A stretch of 64,000 nt of DNA from positions 182,233 through 246,232 of the forward strand of contig NZ_BMSK01000011.1 in the NCBI RefSeq assembly GCF_014649115.1. Direction: 5' to 3'. The stretch comes from Streptomyces eurythermus (GTDB lineage Bacteria; Actinomycetota; Actinomycetes; Streptomycetales; Streptomycetaceae). Below, one piece after another: positions 35,169 through 44,298 of this stretch (within the stretch, counting starts at the first letter, position 1; every line of letters begins with the position of its first letter). Both the position numbers and the translations under genes were made by a program. The notes beneath the pieces were generated by a model. The model was not told where the DNA came from, made no database searches, and saw only the letters and a program-made list of their open reading frames with translations.

Positions 35169-36223
35169 CCGCGGCACCTCGATTCGGTGAGCGCGATACC
35201 GGTCGGCGCCTTCGAGCCGTCGGAGGTGGTCACGTTGCTCACCCGGGCCTCGCACAGGTAGAGGTTGAACCAGGATCCGTAGGAGGAGAGCCGGGCCAGG
35301 GCGGACATCTTGGCGGGGCTGCGGTCGAGGAAGTCCTGGATCTGCGGGGTGTGTCCGGCCAGGCCGGTCGACAGCCGGCCCAGTTCGCGGATGTCCTTCT
35401 TCAGGGGCGCGCGGCCGTCCTGGAGGAGCCCGGCGGTGACGGTGGTCAGCTCGCCCATGGCCTGGACGGCCTCGCCGAGGGGTTTGCGGTCGTCGTTGAA
35501 GCCGGTGACGAGGGACCGCAGGGTGGCGACCAGGTCGTCGAAGCCGGCCTCGCGTTCGTTGAGGGTCCGCAGGACGGTGCCGAGGTTATCGACCACCTCG
35601 CCGATCACCTTGTCCTTGGCGGCGACGGTGGTGCTGAGCGAGCCGACGTGACGGATCAGGCTGTCGACGGTGGCGCCCTCTCCCTGCAGTACCTGGACGA
35701 TGGAACCGGCGAGTTCGTTGACGTCCTTCGGGGAGAGTCCTTCGAACAGCGGCTTGAACCCGTTGAAGAGCAGGGTCAGGTCCAGGGCGGGGGTGGTGCG
35801 CTCCAGCGGGATGGTGTCGCCCGGCCGGAGGGTGCCGGTGAGGTCGCCGCTGCCCCGGTCGAGGGCCACGTAGCGCTGGCCGACCATGTTGAGGTACTTC
35901 ACGGCGGCGGTGGCCGACCGCGGCAGCCGGCGGTCCTCGCGGACGGTGAAGGTGACCTGTGCGGTGCGGCGGTGGACGACCCGCACATCGGTCACCTCAC
36001 CGACCTTCACCCCGGAGATCCGCACGCTCGCGCCCTCGTCCAGGCCGGTGACGTCGGTGAACAGCGCCCGGTACGTGGTGGTGTCGCCGCCGATGCCGGT
36101 GTCGGCGACGCTGAGGCCGAGCACGGCGGTGGCGAGGCCGGTCACCACCACGAAGGCGAGCGACTTCAGCAGCGGCCCGGCCAGGGAGCGCCGCCGGGTG
36201 TGGGCGTGGTCCGGGGCACTCAT
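35165..36223 (-). CDS. mceB: MceB-like MCE/MlaD-family protein
   Basis: This 352-residue protein has an N-terminal helix (LLKSLAFVVVTGLATAVLGL) and an MCE domain with GLDEGASVRISGVKVGEVTD. A helical needle region follows, and the tail SSYGSWFNLYLCEARV is typical of MceB. The start overlaps the mceA stop by ATGA. Confidence 0.87.
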   Translation of the reverse strand: MSAPDHAHTRRRSLAGPLLKSLAFVVVTGLATAVLGLSVADTGIGGDTTTYRALFTDVTGLDEGASVRISGVKVGEVTDVRVVHRRTAQVTFTVREDRRLPRSATAAVKYLNMVGQRYVALDRGSGDLTGTLRPGDTIPLERTTPALDLTLLFNGFKPLFEGLSPKDVNELAGSIVQVLQGEGATVDSLIRHVGSLSTTVAAKDKVIGEVVDNLGTVLRTLNEREAGFDDLVATLRSLVTGFNDDRKPLGEAVQAMGELTTVTAGLLQDGRAPLKKDIRELGRLSTGLAGHTPQIQDFLDRSPAKMSALARLSSYGSWFNLYLCEARVSNVTTSDGSKAPTGIALTESRCRG

Positions 36224-37473
36224 CCGAGGGTCACCTCCGTGCCGCGGTAGGCGGGGCCGGCCAGCAGGCTGCTCCAGTCGGGCAGTTCGCCGGGAGGCCG
36301 GCCGGTGGCGGGGGCCAGCAGTTCGGTGAGGAGGCCGTTCTCCTGCGGGGTGTTGGCCGGGCCGAGCCCGGCACCGGTTCCCGGGTACGCCGTGAGGGCG
36401 GGTTCCGCCGCGGTGCCCAGGTAGGGCACGGGGTGGCAGCGGGGGCCGCCCCCGGCGTCGTAGACCGGGGTGTCGCGGCCGGGGCGGTAGGCGCCGCGCG
36501 AGGGCACGGCGGTGACGTCGACGTGGATGCCGGGCCGGTCGGTGCCCTTGCCGAGCGCCTTGTCCATCGCGGGCACGAACTCGGCGAGGGTGCGCAGCGT
36601 ACAGGGGAAGGACGGGGAGTACTCGGCGAGCAGTTCCAGGGTGGGCCGGCTCGCGGCGCTGAGCCGGATCACGTTGTCCGCGTTCTGCTGGAGGAAGGCG
36701 GTCATGTCCTCGGCCGTCCGGGTCGTGGCGCCGAAGGTGCCGGCGAGTTCGGCCTCCTGCTCGGCGAGGGTGCCGCTGGTGGTGGTGAAGTCGGTGAGCG
36801 CGGCGAGGATGTCGGGGGCGGCGTCCGCGTAGACATGGCTGACCTTCACCAGTTCCTTGAGGTCGCGGTTGAGCGTGGGCAGCTGGGGGTTGAACCGGCG
36901 CAGGTGCGCGTCGAGCCGGGTGAGGGTGGAGCCGAGCCGGTCGCCGCGGCCCTCCAGGGCCTGGGAGACGGCGGAGAGGGTGGCGGAGAGCTTCTGCGGC
37001 TGGACCGCGGTGAGCAGCGGCAGCACGTTGTCGAGGACCTGCTGGAGTTCCACGGCGTTCGCGGAGCGGTCCTGCGGGATGACGGCCCCGGCGGCCAGCG
37101 GCCGTGGCGAGGGGCGCGCGGGCGGGACGAGCGCGATGTACCGTTCGCCGAACAGCGTGGTCGGCAGCATCTGCGCGCGCACGTCGGACGGTACCCGGTC
37201 GAGGGCGCCGGGCTTCATGGCGAGGGTGAGCCGGGCGCCGTCGCCGGTGGCGTGGATGGCGCGGACCTCGCCGACGACGACGCCGCGCAGTTTGACCTCG
37301 GCGCCCAGGTGCATCTCGTTGCCGACGCTGCCGGTCTCGACGACCACCGGGGCGGAGGCGGTGAACTTCTTGTCGTAGACGGCGACGGCCAGCCAGATCA
37401 GCAGGGCGGGCACCAGCAGGAACACCACCCCGGCGGAGCGGCGGCGCAGCGTGTCGCCTCGTGGTCGGCTCAT
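36220..37473 (-). CDS. mceA: MceA-like MCE/MlaD-family protein
   Basis: This 417-residue protein is the first of six mce genes. It has an N-terminal helix (VVFLLVPALLIWLAVAV) and an MCE domain (MHLGAEVKLRGVVVGEVRAI). The extended helical region includes SFPCTLRTLAEFVPAMDKAL, a segment common in MceA. It begins 1 bp after yrbEB. In mycobacterial systems MceA-F are required for uptake of fatty acids or sterols; the lipid here is unknown. Confidence 0.87.
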   Translation of the reverse strand: MSRPRGDTLRRRSAGVVFLLVPALLIWLAVAVYDKKFTASAPVVVETGSVGNEMHLGAEVKLRGVVVGEVRAIHATGDGARLTLAMKPGALDRVPSDVRAQMLPTTLFGERYIALVPPARPSPRPLAAGAVIPQDRSANAVELQQVLDNVLPLLTAVQPQKLSATLSAVSQALEGRGDRLGSTLTRLDAHLRRFNPQLPTLNRDLKELVKVSHVYADAAPDILAALTDFTTTSGTLAEQEAELAGTFGATTRTAEDMTAFLQQNADNVIRLSAASRPTLELLAEYSPSFPCTLRTLAEFVPAMDKALGKGTDRPGIHVDVTAVPSRGAYRPGRDTPVYDAGGGPRCHPVPYLGTAAEPALTAYPGTGAGLGPANTPQENGLLTELLAPATGRPPGELPDWSSLLAGPAYRGTEVTLG

Positions 37474-37474
37474 C

Positions 37475-38281
37475 TCACCCCGCCACCTTCACGGTCGTGG
37501 TCGCGCCCCACAGGGCGAGCGAGAGGAAGAAGTCGGTGACGCTGATCAGCACGATGGCGTTGCGCACGGACCGGCCCACGGCGACGCCGACGCCGGCCGG
37601 GCCGCCGGCGGCGCGGTAGCCGTAGTAGCAGTGGGCGAGGATCACCATCACGCTGAAGATCAGCACCTTCAGCACGGACAGGAGCACGTCCGTCGGGGAG
37701 AGGAACAGGGCGAAGTAGTGGTCGTACGTGCCCCGGGACTGGCCGTTGAACAGGACGGTCACCAGGCGGGAGGCCACGTAGGAGGAGAGCAGGCCGATCG
37801 CGTAGAGGGGGATGATGGCGACGACCCCGGCGATGACGCGGGTGGTGACGAGGTAGGGCATGGAGCGGATGCCCATGCCCTCGAGGGCGTCGACCTCCTC
37901 GTTGATGCGCATGGCGCCGAGCTGCGCGGTGAAACCGGCGCCGACGGTGGCGGAGAGGGCGAGTCCGGCGACGAGGGGGGCGATCTCGCGGGTGTTGAAG
38001 TAGGCGGAGACGAATCCGGTGAACGCGGCGGTGCCGATCTGTTCGAGGGCCGCGTATCCCTGGAGTCCGACGACGGTCCCGGTGAACAGGGTCATCGCGA
38101 TCATCACGCCGATGGTGCCGCCGATGACGCCGAGCCCCCCGGTGCCGAAGGCGACCTCGGCGAGGAGGCGCTGGACCTCCTTGAGGTAGCGGCGCAGGGC
38201 GCGCGGGATCCACAGCAGGGCCCGGGTGTAGAAGAGCAGGTGGTCGCCGGAGCGGTCGAGCCAGGCGAGCGGGGAGGCCAT
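37475..38281 (-). CDS. yrbEB: YrbE/MlaE-family permease B of the Mce transporter
   Basis: This 268-residue integral membrane protein has the MlaE/permease domain. It shows AFTGFVSAYFNTREIAPLVAG in two parts, INEEVDALEGMGIRSMPYLV (the coupling helix that docks on the ATPase) and a C-terminal AIVLISVTDFFLSL helix. It pairs with permease A as a heterodimer in the inner membrane. 6 bp separate the two genes. Confidence 0.9.
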   Translation of the reverse strand: MASPLAWLDRSGDHLLFYTRALLWIPRALRRYLKEVQRLLAEVAFGTGGLGVIGGTIGVMIAMTLFTGTVVGLQGYAALEQIGTAAFTGFVSAYFNTREIAPLVAGLALSATVGAGFTAQLGAMRINEEVDALEGMGIRSMPYLVTTRVIAGVVAIIPLYAIGLLSSYVASRLVTVLFNGQSRGTYDHYFALFLSPTDVLLSVLKVLIFSVMVILAHCYYGYRAAGGPAGVGVAVGRSVRNAIVLISVTDFFLSLALWGATTTVKVAG

Positions 38282-38287
38282 CGCGGG

Positions 38288-39052
38288 TCAGCCCCCCTTC
38301 GGCGGGACGATCCGGAGGTACAGGACCGTCATCACCATGTTGACGAAGAAGAGCAGGAGGAAGGTGATGACGACGGACTGGTTGACGGCGTCGCCGACCC
38401 CCTTGGGACCTCCGCGCGGGTTCAGCCCCCGGTAGGCGGCGACGATGCCCGCGATGAACCCGAAGACCAGGGCCTTGAGTTCGCTGACGTACAGGTCGGC
38501 CGGCTGGGCGAGGGAGGAGAAGCTGGACAGGTAGGCGGCGGGGGTGCCGTCCTGCATGATCACGTTGAAGAAGTAGCCGCCGAGCGTGCCGACGACGGAG
38601 ACCAGGCCGTTGAGCAGGACCGCCACGCCCATGGTGGCCAGCACCCGGGGCACGACCAGGCGCTGCACGGGCGAGACGCCCATGACCTCCATGGCGTCCA
38701 GCTCTTCGCGGATCTTGCGGGAGCCCAGGTCGGCGCAGATGGCGGAGCCGCCGGCGCCGGCGATCAGCAGGGCGACGATGAGCGGGCTGGCCTGCTGGAC
38801 GACGGCGAGCACACTGGCGCCCCCGGTGAAGGACTGGGCGCCCAGTTGCCGGGTGAGCGAGCCGACCTGGAGCGCGATGACCGCGCCGAAGGGGATGGAG
38901 ACGAGGGCGGCGGGCAGGATGGTGACCCCGGCGACGAACCAGAACTGCTCGATGAACTCGCGGAACTGGAAGGGCCGCCGGAAGATGGCGCGGCCGACCT
39001 CGACGGCGAGCGCGAAGAGCCGCCCGGTCTGCCGCAGCGCGCCGCTGATCAT
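38288..39052 (-). CDS. yrbEA: YrbE/MlaE-family permease A of the Mce transporter
   Basis: This 254-residue permease has the coupling motif REELDAMEVMGVSPVQRLVVP and C-terminal helix FLLLFFVNMVMTVLYL. Its ATG overlaps the mkl stop by ATGA. With permease B and the Mkl ATPase it forms the inner-membrane motor of the Mce importer. Confidence 0.9.
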   Translation of the reverse strand: MISGALRQTGRLFALAVEVGRAIFRRPFQFREFIEQFWFVAGVTILPAALVSIPFGAVIALQVGSLTRQLGAQSFTGGASVLAVVQQASPLIVALLIAGAGGSAICADLGSRKIREELDAMEVMGVSPVQRLVVPRVLATMGVAVLLNGLVSVVGTLGGYFFNVIMQDGTPAAYLSSFSSLAQPADLYVSELKALVFGFIAGIVAAYRGLNPRGGPKGVGDAVNQSVVITFLLLFFVNMVMTVLYLRIVPPKGG

Positions 39053-40053
39053 GCGCCGCTCCCGGCGGCGGGGATCGGCCGGGTGGGTGCCGCGGCGCTG
39101 TCCGCGTAGGTCCGCAGGATGGCGGTGCGGGCGGCGGAGGGCAGTTGGTCGATCATGCGCAGGACCCGTTCACGCCGCCGGGTGACGGCGCGGCGGTGCG
39201 GCAGTCCGGGCGACGGCTCCAGCTGCGGAACGATCCTGCGGGGCTCGGCGGCGCGGGCGGTGCTCGCCTCGGCCGCGAGGGTGGCCGCGTCCTTCTCCTC
39301 CGACATCCCGATGGGGCCTTCGCGCCGGCCGTCGAGGAACTGGGCGACCACCGGTTCCTCGCTGGTGAGCAGCACCTCGCGCGGGCCGAAGGTGACGAGT
39401 TCGCGCCGGAAGAGCATCCCCATGTTGTCGGGCACGGTGGCGGCGATGTCGAGGTTGTGGGTGACGATCAGCATCGTCGCGTCGAGCTGCGCGTTCAGGT
39501 CGATCAGCAGCTGGGAGAGGTAGGCGGTGCGGACCGGATCGAGGCCGGAGTCCGGCTCGTCGCAGAGGATGATCTGCGGGTCCAGTACGAGCGCGCGGGC
39601 CAGTCCGGCCCGTTTGCGCATGCCTCCGCTGATCTCCCCCGGCAGTTTGCCCTCCGCGCCCAGCAGTCCGACGATCTCGATCCGCTCCATGACGATGCGG
39701 CGGATCTCGGACTCCTTCTTGCGGGTGTGCTCGCGCAACGGGAAGGCAATATTGTCGAACAGCGACATGGATCCGAACAGGGCCCCGTCCTGGAACATGA
39801 GCCCGAATAACTTACGGGTCTCGTAGATTTCCCGCTCGGGGCTGTTCACCATGTCCACTCCATTGATGAGCACCCGGCCTTTCTCGGGTTTGAGCAGCCC
39901 GACGAGCGACTTCAGGAAGACGGTCTTCCCGGTGCCGGACGGCCCCAGCATGACGCTTACTTCTCCGGCCGGAAGTGTGAGTGTCACGTCCCGCCAGATG
40001 CTCTGCTTACCGAAGGACTTGGTCAGGCCCTCGACCACCACTTCGACGCCCAT
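39049..40053 (-). CDS. mkl: Mkl/MceG-type ATPase of the Mce transporter (contains a TTA codon)
   Basis: This 334-residue ABC ATPase has Walker A GPSGTGKT, the signature segment PGEISGGMRKRAGLARAL and Walker B IILCDEPDSGLDPV. The switch His is in VTHNLD. The C-terminal extension of about 90 residues is like that of MceG/MlaF proteins. It is the first gene of the operon, unlike in Mycobacterium, where mceG is unlinked. Codon 82 is TTA (forward bases 39808-39810, in TRKLFGL). TTA is very rare in such genomes and is read by the bldA tRNA, so synthesis of the importer may be developmentally limited. Confidence 0.9.
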   Translation of the reverse strand: MGVEVVVEGLTKSFGKQSIWRDVTLTLPAGEVSVMLGPSGTGKTVFLKSLVGLLKPEKGRVLINGVDMVNSPEREIYETRKLFGLMFQDGALFGSMSLFDNIAFPLREHTRKKESEIRRIVMERIEIVGLLGAEGKLPGEISGGMRKRAGLARALVLDPQIILCDEPDSGLDPVRTAYLSQLLIDLNAQLDATMLIVTHNLDIAATVPDNMGMLFRRELVTFGPREVLLTSEEPVVAQFLDGRREGPIGMSEEKDAATLAAEASTARAAEPRRIVPQLEPSPGLPHRRAVTRRRERVLRMIDQLPSAARTAILRTYADSAAAPTRPIPAAGSGA

Positions 40054-40166
40054 ATCACCTCCAGCGGACTCAGGTCGGTTCCGTGTTCTCGGGTGCGCGG
40101 CTCACGTCGGTGCGCACCACGCCGGCATCGGGTGCGGTTCCCCAACCCCCGCCGCCGGCCCGGCGT

Positions 40167-40184
40167 TTGTCACTCCGCAGACAA
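40167..40184. promoter_or_regulatory. Motif copy 1: TTGTC-N8-GACAA, mce side
   Basis: The inverted repeat TTGTC...GACAA contains TGTCACTCCGCAGAC, the same motif as at 40376 and 44183. It lies 114 bp upstream of mkl and is a candidate operator for the mce operon. Confidence 0.55.
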
Positions 40185-40375
40185 CCTCGCTCCGTCCGTC
40201 CGTGCCTCGGCGCGGACGGGCGGGCCGGCGGCCGGAGGGCATCCGCCACGGCTCGGCCGGCGGGGGTCGCCGACCTGGCACCGAGCACCGCACCGGCACG
40301 TTACGGCCGAGTAACCGCGGTGGGCAATACAGGGTTCCAGGTTTTCGGAGAGTCCCGGTTCGGCCATGCGAAATC

Positions 40376-40391
40376 TGTCACGGCGCAGACA
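40376..40391. promoter_or_regulatory. Motif copy 2: TGTC-N8-GACA, exported-protein side
   Basis: TGTCACGGCGCAGACA matches copy 1 at 13 of 15 core positions. It lies about 310 bp upstream of the exported-protein gene at 40705, in the shared control region. Confidence 0.55.
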
Positions 40392-40704
40392 AACCGGCCC
40401 CCGGAACTTGTTGCCGAGTGAGCAATCCCGACCCGTACGGGCAGGCCGGGGGCACCCCCTCACCCACCGCCAAAGGCCCCCGGCTTTGGCAGCGGATGAC
40501 TAAGACCGGTTGCGGATCACTCACCCCGGAAAGAGATGGTTCTTCTTTTCAAAGAATCATGAACAACGGCATTGTTCGGCGAAGTTTCCCGCCAGTAACG
40601 TCATGGTTCGCGGACGGGGAACACCGAGCCGCGGGCCGCACACCCTCGATCGATTCAGCAGCGGCCCATCCCTGCCGTTCAACCACAAGGAGAGCCCTGA
40701 CGCC

Positions 40705-41340
40705 ATGAAGAAGCACACGAGAAGGCTCGCCGTCGTGGCGGGTGCGGCCGCGGCCGCCTTCGGTCTCACCGCCGGGCCCGCCTCGGCGGCTCCCTCCACG
40801 GTCTGGACCGTCACCCCGACGGGCAGCTACACGGCGACGAACAGCGGCAACATCGTGCTGACCGCGACCATTCCGATGACGTGCACGACGTCCAGCGCGT
40901 CCGGCACCATGTCCAGCGCCACCGGCAACCCGGCCACGGTCGCCACCATCAGCGCGATCAGCTTCGGCACCTCGGCATCGCCGTGCACCAGCGTCCTCGG
41001 CAACGTCAGCACCGTGGCGGTCACCCCCTGGACGGTCGTCGCACAGGACTACAACGCCTCGACCGGCGTCACCACGGGCTACGTCGGCAACATCACGGCC
41101 AACGTGTCCGCGGGCGCCTGCAAGTTCACCGTGACGGGCAAGGCCTCGGGCACCTACACCAACTCCTCGGGCGTCCTGGCGGTCAACAGCGTCGCGGGCG
41201 AGCTGGTCGTCAGCTCCAACCCGGCGCCCGTCAACTGCGGCACGGTGGTCACCACCTCCACCAAGCCCACCTTCAAGGGCAACTACGTCATCAAGTCCTC
41301 CAACGGCACCATCCCGAAGATCGTCGGCTCCAACCCGTAA
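40705..41340 (+). CDS. Exported Thr/Ser/Ala-rich beta protein, mce-linked
   Basis: This 211-residue protein has a clear Sec signal (MKKHTRRLAVVAGAAAAAFG, cleavage after SASA-type PASAA near residue 29). The mature part is rich in Thr, Ser, Val and Gly and is predicted all-beta, with four Cys. ATG at 40705 follows AAGGAGA. No catalytic motif is visible. It is the first of three plus-strand genes for exported proteins placed divergent from the mce operon. A role as a lipid- or surface-binding partner is possible but unproven. Confidence 0.75.
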   Translation: MKKHTRRLAVVAGAAAAAFGLTAGPASAAPSTVWTVTPTGSYTATNSGNIVLTATIPMTCTTSSASGTMSSATGNPATVATISAISFGTSASPCTSVLGNVSTVAVTPWTVVAQDYNASTGVTTGYVGNITANVSAGACKFTVTGKASGTYTNSSGVLAVNSVAGELVVSSNPAPVNCGTVVTTSTKPTFKGNYVIKSSNGTIPKIVGSNP

Positions 41341-41349
41341 GGCGCCGCA

Positions 41350-41398
41350 GTCCGCGTCCGCCCGGCCGGTCACGCACCCCGGCCGCGCGGACGCGGAC
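41350..41398. terminator. Hairpin after the first exported-protein gene
   Basis: The 12-bp arms GTCCGCGTCCGC (41350-41361) and GCGGACGCGGAC (41387-41398) have further pairing inside the loop. It may attenuate transcription into the next gene. Confidence 0.6.
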
Positions 41399-41467
41399 CG
41401 CCCGGCCCCGCCCGCCTTCGGCTCTTCCCCTTTTTGTCCACACCGGTGTACGACCGACTGGAGCTGT

Positions 41468-43087
41468 ATGAGAGGCCATCGCGCCGCCGCGCCGCGGCTG
41501 CCCCGGGTCCGTGCCCGCACCACGGCCATCGGCGCGTTCGTGGTACTCGCCGCCATGGTCCCGGCCGCGGTCTCGGCCGCGGGCACCCAGGAGGCCGATG
41601 TCACGCTCCCCTATGTCTGCCGGCTGCCCTCGGGAGAACTGCCCGCGACGGTACGCGTCACAGCGGACTTCCCCACCGCGGCCACGGCGGGCAAGGCGTT
41701 CACCCCCGCCGATGTCACCACCACCGTCGAGCTGCCGGCCGAAGCGGTGGCGGACCTCGCCCGCGGCCGGGCGTCCGGCGTGCGCGCGGTGACCCGTCTC
41801 GGGGTCGGGATCGCGCAGGGCGAGTCGGCGGCCGAGGCGACCTGGCGCGGTACGGCACCACCGGCCGCCCTGCCCGCCTCGGGGCCCCTGACGCTGACCG
41901 CGACGGGCGACGTCCCCTCCGTCACCGCCCGCGTGGACGGCGCCCTCGCCTTCTCCGCCCGCGCCCTCGACCTCGACCTGGCGCTCGACACACCGGACGG
42001 CACCGCCGCCGACCCCGCCGCGCTGACCATCGGCTGCTCGCTCGCCGAGGACGCGCCGAAGCGGGGCCTGCTGGCCACCGTACAGATCGAGCCGGACCCC
42101 GAGCCCCCGGCCACCGGCCCCGCCTCACCGGCCCCCTCCGCCCCGGCACCGGACACCGGCACCCCCGGCACCCCGCACTCCCCGGACGACCAGGCCGGCC
42201 AGAACGGCCAGGACGGCCAGGGGAGCCGGGACGACCAGGAGGGCCGGGCGCCGACGGTGACGGAACGGGCCCCGCGGGGCGCCGCGACCCGCCGCCCGGA
42301 CGCCCCGCCCTGCCGCTACGACGAGCGGCACCCGTCCACCTCGGCATCGCTCGACGCCTACGTCACCGGCTACACCAACGTGCGCAAACTGGCCGGGGCC
42401 TCACTGATCCCCCTGTCCTGCGCGCTGATCGAGCAGGGCCCCACCGACATCGAGCTCTTCCCGGACTACTCCGGGGGCTATCTCAGCCAGCACTCGCAGG
42501 GAACGCTCTGGTACCGGGGCAAGCCGCAGACCCCGCCGTTCCAGGCAACCTTCCTGACCTTCGGCTTCGTTCCGACCAAGGCCACGATGGTGCTGGAGCA
42601 GACGGGGCCCATGACCATGGACGGCAAGGGCGAGACCTCGTTCGTCACCCTGTTCACCAAGATGGAGACACGGGTACGGGTCCCGCTGGTCCTCAGGGTG
42701 ACCGCCCTGGAGGTCAACGGAACCCCGCTGGACGTCGGTACCGGCTGCCGGACGCGAAGCCCGCTGCGCTCCGAGGAGCCCGAGCCCGCGAAGTTCCCCG
42801 GTGACCACCTGGTGCTGACCGGCCGCAGCTCGCACCAGCCGCCCGCCCTGCCGGTCGGCTATCTGCTCAGCTCCGGCGGTCCGTTGACCGGCGAGGTGAC
42901 CATCCCCGCCTTCACCCACTGCGGCGGCAAGGGCGAGGACCTCGACCGCCTGCTCACCGCCTCGGTGTCCGGCCCCGGCAACTACGTCAAGCAGATGCAG
43001 GGCCAGACGTGCGCGGTGCAGGTCTTCAACCCCGACCAGTGCACCAAGGATCTGCAACCCCTCGTCATCCCCGTCCCCGAGCGCTGA
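41468..43087 (+). CDS. Exported two-domain protein, DUF6801-like, mce-linked
   Basis: This 539-residue protein has a signal peptide (to about residue 38). An N-terminal beta domain (DVTLPYVCRLPSGELP..., about 42-200) resembles the DUF6801 family. A Pro/Gly/Gln/Asp linker follows (about 205-280), then a C-terminal beta domain (about 290-539). The last 150 residues share a pattern with the C-terminus of the secreted lipase at 55309: GCRT-x-(S/E)P, then a strand ending in CG, then SGPGN. No enzyme motif is seen. Position next to mce suggests an outer partner in lipid handling. The DUF name is from memory. Confidence 0.75.
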   Translation: MRGHRAAAPRLPRVRARTTAIGAFVVLAAMVPAAVSAAGTQEADVTLPYVCRLPSGELPATVRVTADFPTAATAGKAFTPADVTTTVELPAEAVADLARGRASGVRAVTRLGVGIAQGESAAEATWRGTAPPAALPASGPLTLTATGDVPSVTARVDGALAFSARALDLDLALDTPDGTAADPAALTIGCSLAEDAPKRGLLATVQIEPDPEPPATGPASPAPSAPAPDTGTPGTPHSPDDQAGQNGQDGQGSRDDQEGRAPTVTERAPRGAATRRPDAPPCRYDERHPSTSASLDAYVTGYTNVRKLAGASLIPLSCALIEQGPTDIELFPDYSGGYLSQHSQGTLWYRGKPQTPPFQATFLTFGFVPTKATMVLEQTGPMTMDGKGETSFVTLFTKMETRVRVPLVLRVTALEVNGTPLDVGTGCRTRSPLRSEEPEPAKFPGDHLVLTGRSSHQPPALPVGYLLSSGGPLTGEVTIPAFTHCGGKGEDLDRLLTASVSGPGNYVKQMQGQTCAVQVFNPDQCTKDLQPLVIPVPER

Positions 43088-43146
43088 GCCCGAGCCGCCC
43101 CCGCCCGGCGCCGCCCCCGTTCCCCTCTCCCCGGAAGGCCACCACC

Positions 43147-44088
43147 ATGCCCCGGCTCTCCACCCGCACCCGGCTCTCCGCCGTCGCCGCCCTGACCGCG
43201 CTCGGCACCCTCGCCTCCATCGGCGGCGCGTCGGCCGCCGACCCCACACTGAACGGCCAGTGGGCCCCCTTCACCCGCTGCCCCGTGGACGCCCCGGCGA
43301 TGCTGGCCGCCGACGGTTCCGACAGGACCCCGCAGTGCGTGGTCTCCACCTCCGCCAGTGGCTCCATCAAGCTGGGCAAGACCACCGTGGTCACGGGCCG
43401 GACCAACCTCCAGTTCGGTGTCGTGCAGAACGCGGACGGCACCAGCACCGTCGTCGCCCCGCCCTCCGGCGCGCTGGTCGCCGACTCCGCCACCGTCCCG
43501 GGCGGTCTGCTCGGCCTGATGTGTCCGAGCGACATCCCGGTGATCAGCGGTATCTGCCAGACCCTCAGCGACGCCAAGCTGAACAAGATCACCGCCACGA
43601 TGGAGTCCGTCGGCGCGCCGTACGCCTTCGACCAGACCGCGGGCGTCCTCAAGGACCTGCCGATCATCGCCCTGCCGGTCCGCGTCCACCTGCAGAACCC
43701 GCTCCTCGGCGACAACTGCTACATCGGGTCGGCGTCCGCCCCGATCGTGCTGCGGCCGAAGAACCTCGACTACCCGGCGTTCGGGATGAGCTTCTTCAAG
43801 GGTGACGGCACGGCCGACGAGGCCGGCGAGATGAGCCGGATCGACCTCACCGGCGCCCCGCAGAACGACGGCGGCTTCGCGGTGCCGGGGGCCACCGGCT
43901 GCGGCCTGAACGTCGGCCTGATCAACGCCGCCGTCAACGCCAAGACCGGCCTGCCCTCCGCCGCCGGGAACAACAGCCTCACCCTGAACAGCGCCCAGAC
44001 CTTCCTGGCGGGCCTCACCGCGCCCGGGACCGTCGTGCCCGACGCCGGCAAGGTGCTCGCCCGCGACTGGCACTCCGCCGTCCGGTGA
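43147..44088 (+). CDS. Exported protein of unknown function, mce-linked
   Basis: This 313-residue protein has a Sec signal (to about residue 30, GASA-A). The all-beta-looking mature part has six Cys and recurring phrases such as WAPFTRCPVDAP, GLMCPSDIPVIS and LLGDNCYIGSASAPI. Relatives occur beside mce genes in actinobacteria, but I know of no function. ATG at 43147, 59 bp after the previous stop, so co-transcription is likely. Confidence 0.75.
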   Translation: MPRLSTRTRLSAVAALTALGTLASIGGASAADPTLNGQWAPFTRCPVDAPAMLAADGSDRTPQCVVSTSASGSIKLGKTTVVTGRTNLQFGVVQNADGTSTVVAPPSGALVADSATVPGGLLGLMCPSDIPVISGICQTLSDAKLNKITATMESVGAPYAFDQTAGVLKDLPIIALPVRVHLQNPLLGDNCYIGSASAPIVLRPKNLDYPAFGMSFFKGDGTADEAGEMSRIDLTGAPQNDGGFAVPGATGCGLNVGLINAAVNAKTGLPSAAGNNSLTLNSAQTFLAGLTAPGTVVPDAGKVLARDWHSAVR

Positions 44089-44182
44089 CGGCCCCGGCCC
44101 GGCCGTTTTCCGGCGGCGGGCCGCGGCAGGCACCGGCGTAATCCGCCTGAGCGGTGTACACCGGGCGGCTCAGTTGATTAAG

Positions 44183-44197
44183 TGTCAGCACCCAGAC
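44183..44197. promoter_or_regulatory. Motif copy 3: TGTCAGCACCCAGAC before pucR
   Basis: It matches TGTCAnnnCSCAGAC of copies 1 and 2. It lies 102 bp upstream of the PucR-type gene and overlaps a longer inverted pair GTGTCA/TGACAC (to 44208). It is a candidate autoregulatory site. Confidence 0.5.
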
Positions 44198-44298
44198 CGG
44201 TGTGACACCTGGTGGACCGGGCCGGGCGCCCTCCGCTCGAGGCGGACGGCGCCCGGCCGGCCGCCTCGCCGGACACTTCTGAGCGCAAGAGGTGACTT

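Larger units (their letters stand above)
40054..40704. other. 651-bp divergent control region between mce operon and exported-protein genes
   Basis: No gene is visible. The stretch separates mkl (minus) from the exported-protein gene at 40705 (plus). It holds two copies of TGTCAnnnCSCAGAC (40168-40182 and 40376-40390) about 208 bp apart, one nearer each transcription unit. It presumably contains both promoters, but I could not place -10/-35 boxes with confidence. Confidence 0.6.
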
